Shown here piece after piece: positions 44,696 through 52,348 of a stretch of DNA of 64,000 nucleotides. The notes beneath the pieces are model-generated. The model worked only from the letters and a program-made list of their open reading frames with translations, ran no database searches and was not told the origin of the DNA. Both the position numbers and the translations under genes were made by a program. This DNA comes from JAVBQJ01 sp031549115 (lineage in GTDB: Bacteria; Verrucomicrobiota; Lentisphaeria; Victivallales; Victivallaceae), in assembly GCA_031549115.1 (NCBI GenBank), contig JAVBQJ010000092.1, positions 5,154 through 69,153 on the forward strand, read 5' to 3'. Numbering within the stretch: the stretch's first letter is position 1; each line of letters begins with the position of its first letter.

Positions 44696-45028
44696 TTACG
44701 CCAGAAAATCCAGGGCCGGCGCGCGATCCGGGAAAATTTTGAAGATCAGCGAAAATCCGCTGATGTCGAATACCTCCCGCACGCCGTCGGACAGGCCGCA
44801 CAGCGCCAGTTTGCCGTTTTTTCCCTGCAGCCGCTTGGCCAGCAGCAGCAGCACCCGCAACCCGGCGCTCGAAATATAGACCACCTCGGACAAATCCACC
44901 AACCACGCCCCGGAGCGGTCCAGAGCGGCTACGATCTGCGTCTCCACCTCCGGAGAAGTGGCCGCGTCCAGGCGGCCCGCCATCGCAAGGCACATCCGGT
45001 TTCCCTGCTGTTCAAAATCCAATTTCAT
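44696..45028 (-). CDS. STAS-domain anti-sigma factor antagonist
   Basis: A 110-residue single-domain protein resembling SpoIIAA and RsbV. The segment YISSAGLRVLLLLAKRLQ holds the conserved DxSxxxS-like site with a serine that partner kinases phosphorylate. It is encoded 49 bases after an RsbW-like kinase, a usual pairing. AGAGG precedes the ATG by 7 bases. No sigma factor is visible nearby, so the output of the pair is unknown. Confidence 0.88.
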   Translation of the reverse strand: MKLDFEQQGNRMCLAMAGRLDAATSPEVETQIVAALDRSGAWLVDLSEVVYISSAGLRVLLLLAKRLQGKNGKLALCGLSDGVREVFDISGFSLIFKIFPDRAPALDFLA

Positions 45029-45077
45029 ATCTTTCCTCTCACAATACTTCTGTATCCTCAAGCATCCGGACCCGGGA

Positions 45078-45491
45078 TCACTCCCGGCCGATATGAATCA
45101 CCAACTCATTGCATTCCCCGGCCCGGGTATATTTCATGCCGCGGACCATATTGCGGATCAGGTAAATGCCCACGCCGCCGATTTCACGCTCTTCGAGGCA
45201 CTTCACGGCATGCTCATTGCACTCCAGCGGATTGAACTCATGCCCGTCGTCGCGCAGCGTCAACACCACCTCGGTCTCGGCGAAATTGATGTCGACCTCG
45301 ATCGCCCGTTCACCGGGGGCGTCGTAACCGTATTTGATGATATTGGTCGCCATCTCCTCCAGCGCCAGATCCAGGACGTAACGGGTCTTGGCGGTCAGGA
45401 GTTGATACTCCTCCAACTCGCGGATCTGTTCCGCCAGGCGCATCAACTGTTGAATGTCGTTCGGCAGATGAAACAAAAAACGGTTTTTCAC
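45078..45491 (-). CDS. RsbW-like anti-sigma/histidine-kinase-type ATPase
   Basis: A 137-residue GHKL ATPase with the N box EEMATNIIKYGY, the G1 box DDGHEFNP and the G2 box GGVGIYLI. It should bind ATP and phosphorylate the neighbouring STAS protein. The GTG at 45491 overlaps the lipoprotein stop as GTGA and AAAGGAG is upstream, so the start is well supported; the frame is open further upstream. With the STAS gene it forms a partner-switching pair. Confidence 0.87.
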   Translation of the reverse strand: MKNRFLFHLPNDIQQLMRLAEQIRELEEYQLLTAKTRYVLDLALEEMATNIIKYGYDAPGERAIEVDINFAETEVVLTLRDDGHEFNPLECNEHAVKCLEEREIGGVGIYLIRNMVRGMKYTRAGECNELVIHIGRE

Positions 45492-46006
45492 TTGTGTTCC
45501 AGCTCCTTTCCCAACTGTTCGGCACACACCGAAAACGCCTTCACCATCGCTTCGGACGTCGCGTCTTCCAACGGCGCTTCGCAACGGAAGTTCACCCACT
45601 CCGCCGCGGACGCTCCCGCATCCGCCCGGCGCCATTCGACGCCGAGATTCACCGTTTTCCGGCTCAAGTCGGCATCGAACCGGTAGACGCGAAGCTCGAA
45701 CACCGGCAGTCCGGCGCGCTCCGTCTGCGCTCCGTCCCGGAAGTAGTTGGCCAGCATCACCTCCGGGCTTTGCAGCCACCGGCGGTATTCATCCACCACC
45801 CGTTCGCCCGACCCGGTACGGTACACCATCCGGTTCACCACCCCCGACTCATTGAGCACACCGGCCACCGTAAACGGCCAACTCTGTGCCTCCGCATCCA
45901 TCAAACCGTAAAAATGCGTTTCGTACGAAGGCTCCGGCGAAAACCAGCACCCGGCCGACATCAACACCGGCAATGACGCCACTGCCAACAACCATCCACG
46001 TTTCAT
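45488..46006 (-). CDS. Lipoprotein, possibly ABC-transport auxiliary type
   Basis: A 172-residue lipoprotein with a signal sequence and lipobox (LMSAGC, Cys20). The mature part has the YRTGSGERVVDEYRRW segment and an alternating strand/helix pattern resembling PqiC/ABC_trans_aux proteins (PF03886) that work with MCE transport. The match is by eye and no MCE genes are adjacent. It is coupled to the RsbW-like gene downstream by a 4-bp overlap. Confidence 0.55.
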   Translation of the reverse strand: MKRGWLLAVASLPVLMSAGCWFSPEPSYETHFYGLMDAEAQSWPFTVAGVLNESGVVNRMVYRTGSGERVVDEYRRWLQSPEVMLANYFRDGAQTERAGLPVFELRVYRFDADLSRKTVNLGVEWRRADAGASAAEWVNFRCEAPLEDATSEAMVKAFSVCAEQLGKELEHK

Positions 46007-46012
46007 AGCTTG

Positions 46013-46768
46013 TCACTCCTCGGGTTTCGGCGGGATGCGCAGCACCTGACCGATCTGCAGCCCACGCTCCGTTTTTACGGTATCACGGTTCGCCGCCAAA
46101 ATCAAATTGGCATATCGGGTCGAGCCATACATTTTCCGGGAAATTTTCGCCGGCGTATCTCCGGCCGCCACCGTGTAGCGGCGCTCGATATTCACCTCTT
46201 GCGACGGCGATGCGACGCTTTCCGGCACCGCCGCGGCAACCGGAGCCGCGGGAGCCGCCGCCACCGGAGCAGGCGCGCTCCCCGGCAGCGGAAACGCCTT
46301 CTGCAACATCGCGACTTCCAGCCGCAGCCGGTTGTTTTCGCGCCGGAGGATCACCAGCTCCCGCTGCAGCCGCCCGACATCCCGGTCCAGCACCGGTTCC
46401 GGCGCCGGTGTTTCCGGCTCCACCAGCCACGCATCCAACGCTTCGCGCCGGGCGCGGCGGCATAGCGCACCGACCGTGTCGTATTCCGGCGAATCCGGCG
46501 CCAGACGCAGGAACTCCATATAATGCCCGACCGCGGAAAACGGATCCTGCAGCTGCTCGTCGTACAATTGCGCCAACTGCAAATGCACCCGGGCGTCGGG
46601 GCGAATCCGCAGCAGCCGCTCCAGAGAACGGGCGGCGGCGGCGTAATCCCGGTCGGCGATGGCGTGCTGGGCGCGGATGTACTCCGGATGCTTCTGCGCC
46701 GGAGCCGGACCGCAGCCGGCAACCAGCAATCCGAGAAACAACACTCCAATCCCGTATTTTTTCATCAT
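46013..46768 (-). CDS. LysM lipoprotein with TPR-like region
   Basis: A 251-residue lipoprotein with a lipobox (LLVAGC) at about residue 19. Helical TPR-like repeats (residues 25-110) are followed by a coiled coil (LQRELVILRRENNRLRLEV), a Pro/Ala-rich linker and a C-terminal LysM domain (YTVAAGDTPAKISRKMYG). LysM binds peptidoglycan, so it probably sits between outer membrane and wall. Its ATG overlaps the rsmE stop as ATGA, with GGGAG upstream. Confidence 0.75.
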   Translation of the reverse strand: MMKKYGIGVLFLGLLVAGCGPAPAQKHPEYIRAQHAIADRDYAAAARSLERLLRIRPDARVHLQLAQLYDEQLQDPFSAVGHYMEFLRLAPDSPEYDTVGALCRRARREALDAWLVEPETPAPEPVLDRDVGRLQRELVILRRENNRLRLEVAMLQKAFPLPGSAPAPVAAAPAAPVAAAVPESVASPSQEVNIERRYTVAAGDTPAKISRKMYGSTRYANLILAANRDTVKTERGLQIGQVLRIPPKPEE

Positions 46769-47454
46769 TTCCGCACTCCCGCCGCCATCAGCAACGCGGC
46801 TCCCGTCACGGCGGCCGTTTCCAGCCGCATCACATAGCTTCCGATGCACACGCCGGTCCACCCGGCTTCACGCATGGCTTCGACCTCTTCCGGGGTGAAA
46901 CCGCCCTCCGGGCCGACGACCCAGGCGACTTCGGACGGTATTCCGACGGGGATTCCCGCCGCGCCGCCGATGTCGCCGAAAAATCCGGAAATTCCCCGCT
47001 TTCGCAGCAACTCCGGCAAAGCGGCGAAGGCTACCGGCGCTCCGATTTCCGGCACCCACGGATTGCCCGACTGTTTGCACCCTTCGATCATCCGCACCCG
47101 CCAACGCTCCGGCGGCTCCTCCGGCATCGCCACCGAGCGGGCGAATTCGACCGGCGTCAGCGTGGCGACGCCGACTTCGGCGATCTGCGACAACAGCTGG
47201 TCCATCCGGTTTTTGCGCGGCGTCGCCGTATACAAATGCACCGTCACCGCCGGGCGCACCACCGGCAATTCGGCGACCGCGATCACCGTGCGGTCGCGCA
47301 CCCGGCCGAGCGCCGCCCGGCCGGCGCCGTCGAACAGCCGCACCTCCTCGCCGGGGCGGGCGCGCAACGTCCGGAACAAATGTTCCTCGTCGCGCCGGTC
47401 CAGCGTCACCACCTCGCCAAGCGCCCACAGAAGTTCAGCAAAAAAGGTATGCAT
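46765..47454 (-). CDS. rsmE: 16S rRNA (uracil1498-N3)-methyltransferase RsmE
   Basis: A 229-residue SPOUT methyltransferase acting on U1498 of 16S rRNA. The knot motifs VVGPEGGFTPEEVEA and GSYVMRLETA are diagnostic. It overlaps the preceding TrmH-type gene stop (GTGATG), so two rRNA methyltransferases are coupled. A GTG at 47457 is an alternative start. Confidence 0.92.
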   Translation of the reverse strand: MHTFFAELLWALGEVVTLDRRDEEHLFRTLRARPGEEVRLFDGAGRAALGRVRDRTVIAVAELPVVRPAVTVHLYTATPRKNRMDQLLSQIAEVGVATLTPVEFARSVAMPEEPPERWRVRMIEGCKQSGNPWVPEIGAPVAFAALPELLRKRGISGFFGDIGGAAGIPVGIPSEVAWVVGPEGGFTPEEVEAMREAGWTGVCIGSYVMRLETAAVTGAALLMAAGVRK

Positions 47455-48221
47455 CACGCCGTCTCCAACCGCCGTACATATTCGAAAATCACAATCGTCG
47501 CCGCCTGCGCCGCGTTCAGCGATTCAAAACCTCCCGGCATCGGGATCGTCACCCGGCGCCCCGGCGTTTCCGGCGGAATCCCGTGCGCCTCGTTGCCGAT
47601 CACCACCACGCTGCGTGTGAACAGCCCCTCCGCGGCAAAACAGCTCTCGCCGCCCGCCGGCACCGTCAGCCAGACCGGACCGAAGCCGGCCTCCGCCGCT
47701 GTCCGGGTCAGCTCCGCCAGCGTCGGAAACTCCCGCAGCCGCATCGAAAACAACGCGCCGAGCGACGAACGGATCACCTTGTCGGAAAAGGGTTCGACGC
47801 TCCCGGCGGTATACCAGATTTCGCGCAGCCCGGCCGCCCGCGCGGTCCGGACCATGGTACCGAAATTCCCCGGATCCCCGATCCGGTCGAGCGCCAGAAT
47901 GAACGGATCCGCCACCATTCCCGCCGCCGGCGCGGGCGCCTCCGGAATCCGCAACACCGCCAGAATCCCCGGCGAATTCACCGTGGCGGCAATGCCGTCG
48001 AGCTCCTCGGCCTTTACCTCCATCGCGCTCCCCGGCACACCGTCCGGGAAACGCCGCGCCAGCGCCGGTGTCAGCGCCACCAGCTCCACCAGCTCCGGCG
48101 CCGCGGCAAAGAGCTCCCGGCAGGCGCGTTCGCCCTCGCAGAGCGCGAGGCCGTACTTTTTGCGTCCGTGCCGGCTATAGAGCGCCCGGATCAGATTCTT
48201 CTGGGCCCGACTCAAACTCAT
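47454..48221 (-). CDS. TrmH/SpoU-family RNA 2'-O-methyltransferase
   Basis: A 255-residue SPOUT enzyme. Motifs are LDRIGDPGNFGTMVRTA, VIGNEAHGI and ESLNAAQAATIVIFEY, the three knot motifs of the TrmH family. The N-terminal part resembles the SpoU_sub_bind domain. It could be RlmB-like (G2251 of 23S rRNA), but the exact target cannot be told by eye. It starts 4 bases after the TPR gene. Confidence 0.88.
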   Translation of the reverse strand: MSLSRAQKNLIRALYSRHGRKKYGLALCEGERACRELFAAAPELVELVALTPALARRFPDGVPGSAMEVKAEELDGIAATVNSPGILAVLRIPEAPAPAAGMVADPFILALDRIGDPGNFGTMVRTARAAGLREIWYTAGSVEPFSDKVIRSSLGALFSMRLREFPTLAELTRTAAEAGFGPVWLTVPAGGESCFAAEGLFTRSVVVIGNEAHGIPPETPGRRVTIPMPGGFESLNAAQAATIVIFEYVRRLETA

Positions 48222-48225
48222 GCGG

Positions 48226-48924
48226 TCACTGGCCGTTGATTTTGTTCAACAGCGCCTTGGCTTGCCGGGCGTAGACCTCGGCGGTATAATCGACCTCCAT
48301 CGGCTTGCTGCCCGCGTTGGCGTCGGCCGCCTGCTGCAGCATCGCCCTGGCGGCATCGGTCTGGCCGGCCTTCAGCAATATCCGTCCGGCCTGATAGGCG
48401 GCTTCGGTGCGGCGCGCCAGCGGCTGCTTCACATCGGCGGCAACCTTCTTGAAGTTGTCGGCCGCGGCATTGTCGTCACCGGCGTTTTCGTGGGTCGCCG
48501 CCGCCAGCATCAGCGCTTCCGCCGTCAGCGCGTAGTCGGCGGAGGAGCCGACCACCATGTGCATGTATTCCAACGCTTCGGCATAGCGTTTTTCCTTCGA
48601 CGCTTCCACGGCCAGCTGCATCCGGGCCGGGTTGACCGCCTGGGTATTGGCATGCTCTTTGACCACGGCCGCCAGCGCGGTCGAATCCGTCGCCTGGGCC
48701 ACCGCCGTCGCCGCCGCGTTTTCCCGCGCCTCGCCGACCTGGACCACGATATAATAGACGATCACCAGCGCGATGACAACCGCGGCAACGGCGAACAATA
48801 CACGCCAATTCCGGACCAGCCAGAATTCGAATGAAGCCAGCCGGTCGGACAACTCCGGCGCCGGAGAGCCTTTTTTGTTGCCGCGGGGGGCGGGGGTCGA
48901 ACCATGATTTTTTGCTTTGCTCAT
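48226..48924 (-). CDS. Membrane-anchored TPR protein
   Basis: A 232-residue protein with a basic cytoplasmic N-terminus, one membrane helix (about residues 39-62) and helical TPR-like repeats to the end. The topology is that of YfgM, an inner-membrane protein near the Sec machinery. The start at 48924 has AGAGGAAC upstream; the frame is open to 48960. It is the first gene of the TrmH-RsmE-lipoprotein unit. Confidence 0.7.
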   Translation of the reverse strand: MSKAKNHGSTPAPRGNKKGSPAPELSDRLASFEFWLVRNWRVLFAVAAVVIALVIVYYIVVQVGEARENAAATAVAQATDSTALAAVVKEHANTQAVNPARMQLAVEASKEKRYAEALEYMHMVVGSSADYALTAEALMLAAATHENAGDDNAAADNFKKVAADVKQPLARRTEAAYQAGRILLKAGQTDAARAMLQQAADANAGSKPMEVDYTAEVYARQAKALLNKINGQ

Positions 48925-48995
48925 AACTGTTCCTCTGAATGCTCTCTTGTTGTTGGGCAATTTTCCCGTACTATCTCAAATGTTTTTCGAATTTT

Positions 48996-50111
48996 TTAGT
49001 GATGCGAGAAGATGCGCTCCGGCGCGTAATACAGCGCCACGCCGAGTTCATTGGCGCGGGCGATCACATCGGCGTCCTTGAGCGAACCGGACGGCGCCAC
49101 GATGGCGTTGATCCCGGCCTTGGCGGCGACTTCGACGCCGTCGGCAAAGGGGAAGAAGCCGTCGCTGGCCATCACCGCGCCCGCAAGCGTGCCTTCGCCC
49201 TGGTACTTCTGCGCAAACTTCGCCACCGCCTGTTCGATGGCGCCGACCCGATCCTGTTCGCCGGTGCCGACCGACAGGGTCTGCCCGGCCTTGGCGATGA
49301 CCACGCCGTTCGAACGCACCGACAAATTGACATACCACGCGAACAACAGATCGCGCAGCTGGCTAGAGCTCGCCCGGTGCTGCGACACCTGATGTCCCAT
49401 CCGGCTGTTTTCGGCCTCCGCCGGCTTCAGCTTGTCCACACCGGTCAACGCGGTCAACAGCGGCGCCGCAATCACCAGCGACCCGTCCGCGAGCACTTTG
49501 ATTGTGCGGCATTCGGCGGCATCGGCGTCGCCGGCGAAGCGCGGCAGCGCCGCCGGATCGCCGCACTGCAGGATTCTGACATGCTTGTTGAGCTTGTAGG
49601 TTTCGCCGTCGCAGAATATGTCCAGCACGCCGGGGGCAAACGACGGCGCCACCACGCACTCGACGAAGCTGCCCATGATTTCGCGCGCGGTGTCGGCGTC
49701 GACTTCGACGTTGAAAGCGACCACGCTGCCGAACGCGGCGCGCGCGTCGGCGTCGCGGGCCTTGATGTAAACCGACTTCAGCGTTTCACTGCCCGATTGG
49801 ACCGCGGCGCCGGAGGGGTTCACATGCTTCATCACCGCGCAGGCGGGGGTGTCGAAGAATTTAACGATGTTGAGGGCGTAGGAGATATCCTCGAGGTTGG
49901 TCTGCGACAAACCGCTCTTGCCGTCTTTGAGCACCTTCATATCGCCGATGACGCAATTGCGCCCGACCGGCTTGAAGTAAGCCGCCGGCTGGTGGGGATT
50001 GGTGCCGTAGCGCAGGTCGTCCACCTTGACGTACTCGACGCCGCCGATGGTGACCGTCTGCGGGAAGTCCCCGAGGTTTTTCGACAGGTAGCTGTTGCGA
50101 GAGAGACCCAT
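48996..50111 (-). CDS. Stand-alone AICAR formyltransferase (PurH C-terminal type)
   Basis: A 371-residue protein that contains only the formyltransferase half of PurH. Conserved segments are LRYGTNPHQPAAYF, KHVNPSGAAV, RDADARAAFGSVVAFN and SDGFFPFADGVE. It transfers the formyl group from 10-formyl-THF to AICAR in purine synthesis. The N-terminal IMP cyclohydrolase domain of normal PurH (about 190 residues) is missing, so another enzyme must do the cyclisation. It is read divergently from holB across a 201-base gap with a perfect 7-bp palindrome. Confidence 0.9.
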   Translation of the reverse strand: MGLSRNSYLSKNLGDFPQTVTIGGVEYVKVDDLRYGTNPHQPAAYFKPVGRNCVIGDMKVLKDGKSGLSQTNLEDISYALNIVKFFDTPACAVMKHVNPSGAAVQSGSETLKSVYIKARDADARAAFGSVVAFNVEVDADTAREIMGSFVECVVAPSFAPGVLDIFCDGETYKLNKHVRILQCGDPAALPRFAGDADAAECRTIKVLADGSLVIAAPLLTALTGVDKLKPAEAENSRMGHQVSQHRASSSQLRDLLFAWYVNLSVRSNGVVIAKAGQTLSVGTGEQDRVGAIEQAVAKFAQKYQGEGTLAGAVMASDGFFPFADGVEVAAKAGINAIVAPSGSLKDADVIARANELGVALYYAPERIFSHH

Positions 50112-50150
50112 TTTGTATGCTCCTTACCCAAATGACATGATTGAAAAAAT

Positions 50151-50171
50151 TCGTGATTAAATGTATCACGA
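50151..50171. promoter_or_regulatory. Candidate operator upstream of the AICAR formyltransferase
   Basis: TCGTGAT (50151-50157) and ATCACGA (50165-50171) are perfect inverted repeats around 7 bases. They lie 40-60 bases upstream of the AICAR transformylase start, in the divergent promoter region. A regulator of purine genes is a reasonable guess, but the site does not look like the E. coli PurR box. Confidence 0.45.
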
Positions 50172-50312
50172 TTTGCACTATTTGGCAAATGGGACTATCT
50201 TTTAAAGAGCAAAAAAACGAAATTTACAGCGAATGCGCGGCATTTTCCTCTCCGTCCCGGCCTGCCGGAACCGGAAAAAACGCTTTTTCCGCCGGATGCG
50301 CTGTGGGAACCG

Positions 50313-51392
50313 ATGGGTCAGAACACTTTTATGGATTATCACTCCGACTTCAAACAACGCTTTCCGCTGCTGGTGGAGAGCCTCGGGCGCGCGGCCCGCA
50401 ACGGACGGTTGGCGCACGCCTATCTGATTCACGGCGACCAGGCCGAAACCCGCGCCGCGTTCGCGGTGTTCGTCGCCCAGACCGCGGTGTGCCCGGAGAC
50501 GGCGAAGACCGGCTTCCCGTGCGGCACCTGCCGGGAGTGCCGCCGCCTCGCCGACGGTTCGCACCCGGAGCTGCATACCCTGCGGCCGGAGGGCAAGGCC
50601 TTTCAGATCAAAGTCGGCGACGTCACCCGCCCGGAGGTCAACACCGCGCGCTGGTTCGAGGAGCAGTTCTACCTCACCAGCACCGGCACGGCCGGGAAAA
50701 AAATCGGTATCATCTACGAAGCCGAACGGATGAACGAAGAGGCGCAGAACGCATTCCTGAAAACCCTCGAAGAACCGCCGCCGGCGACCCTGTTTCTGTT
50801 GCTGACCGGCCACCCGGAGCATTTGCTGCCGACGACCCGGAGCCGCTGCCAGACGTTGCCGGTGCTGGAAAACCGGGCGCGTTTCGACTTCCCGGGGGCG
50901 CCGGAATTGTTCGGGATTTTTCACCGGGTGTTTTTCGAAGCGCCGGGTGATCTGGCGCTGGCGGTGACGCTGGTCGACCGGGTGATGGCGCTGGCGGCCG
51001 AACTCAAGGAGCTGGAAGAAGCCCGCGTCGGCAAAAGCTGGGAAACGCGGATCGAACAGGCCAAAGAATTCGACCCGTCGCTGGCCAAACGCCTGACCGA
51101 ACAGGCCGGCGACGCGGCGGTGGGCGAATACCGCTGGGTACGCGACAAATTCCTGAGCGCGACTCACACCTTTTTCGCACAGTTGTACGCATTATCCTGC
51201 GGAACGCCGCGCGAGCTCCTGCCGAATCCGGAGCTGTTCGAGGGGTTGGATATCCCGGCGGCCATCGACGAAAAACGGGCGCAGAACGCGGTCGAAGCCT
51301 GCGACAAACTGCTGTATCATTTGCGCTTCAACGTATTGGAAGACCTGGCCTGGCGCAACTGGGTGCTCCAGATCACCCGGCGGGACCACTGA
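50313..51392 (+). CDS. holB: DNA polymerase III delta prime-like protein
   Basis: A 359-residue AAA+ clamp-loader subunit. LAHAYLIHGD near the start, zinc-type cysteines in CGTCRECRR, and the NAFLKTLEEPP segment with following LPTTRSRCQ are typical of HolB and DnaX. There is no canonical Walker A, as expected for the delta prime subunit. It is followed after one base by an AraC regulator. An ATG at 50331 is an alternative start. Confidence 0.85.
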   Translation: MGQNTFMDYHSDFKQRFPLLVESLGRAARNGRLAHAYLIHGDQAETRAAFAVFVAQTAVCPETAKTGFPCGTCRECRRLADGSHPELHTLRPEGKAFQIKVGDVTRPEVNTARWFEEQFYLTSTGTAGKKIGIIYEAERMNEEAQNAFLKTLEEPPPATLFLLLTGHPEHLLPTTRSRCQTLPVLENRARFDFPGAPELFGIFHRVFFEAPGDLALAVTLVDRVMALAAELKELEEARVGKSWETRIEQAKEFDPSLAKRLTEQAGDAAVGEYRWVRDKFLSATHTFFAQLYALSCGTPRELLPNPELFEGLDIPAAIDEKRAQNAVEACDKLLYHLRFNVLEDLAWRNWVLQITRRDH

Positions 51393-51393
51393 T

Positions 51394-52287
51394 ATGCAAC
51401 GCCGGTCGGACGGATTTTACTCCTCCTTCGATCTGAACGGCGCGATGGCGGGGTTTGCGCCATTGGTGCGGCTGGTGCACGATTTCCCGGTCGAGCTCAA
51501 CAGCCGGCTCTTCGTCAAAGACCGGATCGGCGACCATGCGCTGCACTACTTTCATACCGGCGACGGCACTTACGAATTGCACGGCACCGCGTACGCGGTC
51601 CAACCCGGCGCGCTGTTTCTGGTACGCCCCGGCGACGGTTACCGCTTCCGTTTGCAACCGGGGGCGCCGGTGCGGATGCTGAATATCCATTTCGACCTGG
51701 AGGTACGCCCCGAAGCGCTGGTGCCGTACCCATGCGCCGACGACGCCGGCTCCGGCAAACGCATCCTGCCGGAGTCGTACCCGGCATACCGGCTGCTGCG
51801 TCCCCGGCGCCGCTACGAAGAGCTGTTTTTCGCGTTGCTCGCGGCCGACGGCGACGGCCTGGCGGCGCTGCTGCTCCGCAATGCGCGCTTCCTCGAACTC
51901 CTGGCGTATCTCGACACGGCCGGCGGCGGCGACAACGAAACATTCGAACCGGTGCGCCGGGCGATCGCGCTGTTGCGCCGCGACCCGGCGGCGCCGTGGC
52001 CGCCCGAAGAGCTGGCGCAACGCGCCGGTGTGAGCCGTTCGGTGCTGTTCGAACGCTTCCGCCGTTTCACCGGACTGACGCCGGGGGAATTTCTCCGGCG
52101 CGAGCGGTTGGAACGGGCACGCTATCTGTTGCTTTTCACCCGCCAGGCATTGAAGGAAATCGCCCCCGGCAGCGGCTTCGCCGACATTCACCACTTCACC
52201 CGCTGCTTCCGCGAAGCTTACGGTTTGCCGCCCGGCGAGTTCCGGCGGCGTCATTCCGGACTGGCAGACAAAACAACGACGCCCTGA
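51394..52287 (+). CDS. AraC-family transcriptional regulator
   Basis: A 297-residue regulator with an N-terminal cupin sensing domain (HYFHTGDGTYELHGT, PGDGYRFRL) and a C-terminal double helix-turn-helix (LAQRAGVSRSVLFERFRRFT and IAPGSGFADIHHFTRCFREA). The cupin domain suggests a small sugar-like ligand. It directly precedes a glycyl radical enzyme gene with a likely activated promoter between them, so the enzyme is the probable target. Confidence 0.9.
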   Translation: MQRRSDGFYSSFDLNGAMAGFAPLVRLVHDFPVELNSRLFVKDRIGDHALHYFHTGDGTYELHGTAYAVQPGALFLVRPGDGYRFRLQPGAPVRMLNIHFDLEVRPEALVPYPCADDAGSGKRILPESYPAYRLLRPRRRYEELFFALLAADGDGLAALLLRNARFLELLAYLDTAGGGDNETFEPVRRAIALLRRDPAAPWPPEELAQRAGVSRSVLFERFRRFTGLTPGEFLRRERLERARYLLLFTRQALKEIAPGSGFADIHHFTRCFREAYGLPPGEFRRRHSGLADKTTTP

Positions 52288-52295
52288 CCCTGGCG

Positions 52296-52319
52296 TTCCG
52301 ATACGATTCCGGTTATAAT
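52296..52319 (+). promoter_or_regulatory. Promoter with TTCCG direct repeats for the glycyl radical enzyme
   Basis: A perfect -10, TATAAT (52314-52319), has no good -35 at the normal distance. Instead two TTCCG repeats start at 52296 and 52307, one helical turn (11 bp) apart, next to the missing -35. Such direct repeats beside -35 fit AraC-type activation. Confidence 0.5.
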
Positions 52320-52348
52320 AAAAGCAAACACCAACCAGGAGTCACATC

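Noticed and set aside
50273..50290. GGAAAAA/TTTTTCC hairpin in the holB leader
   Set aside because: Short A/T stem; too weak to call as terminator or regulatory site.
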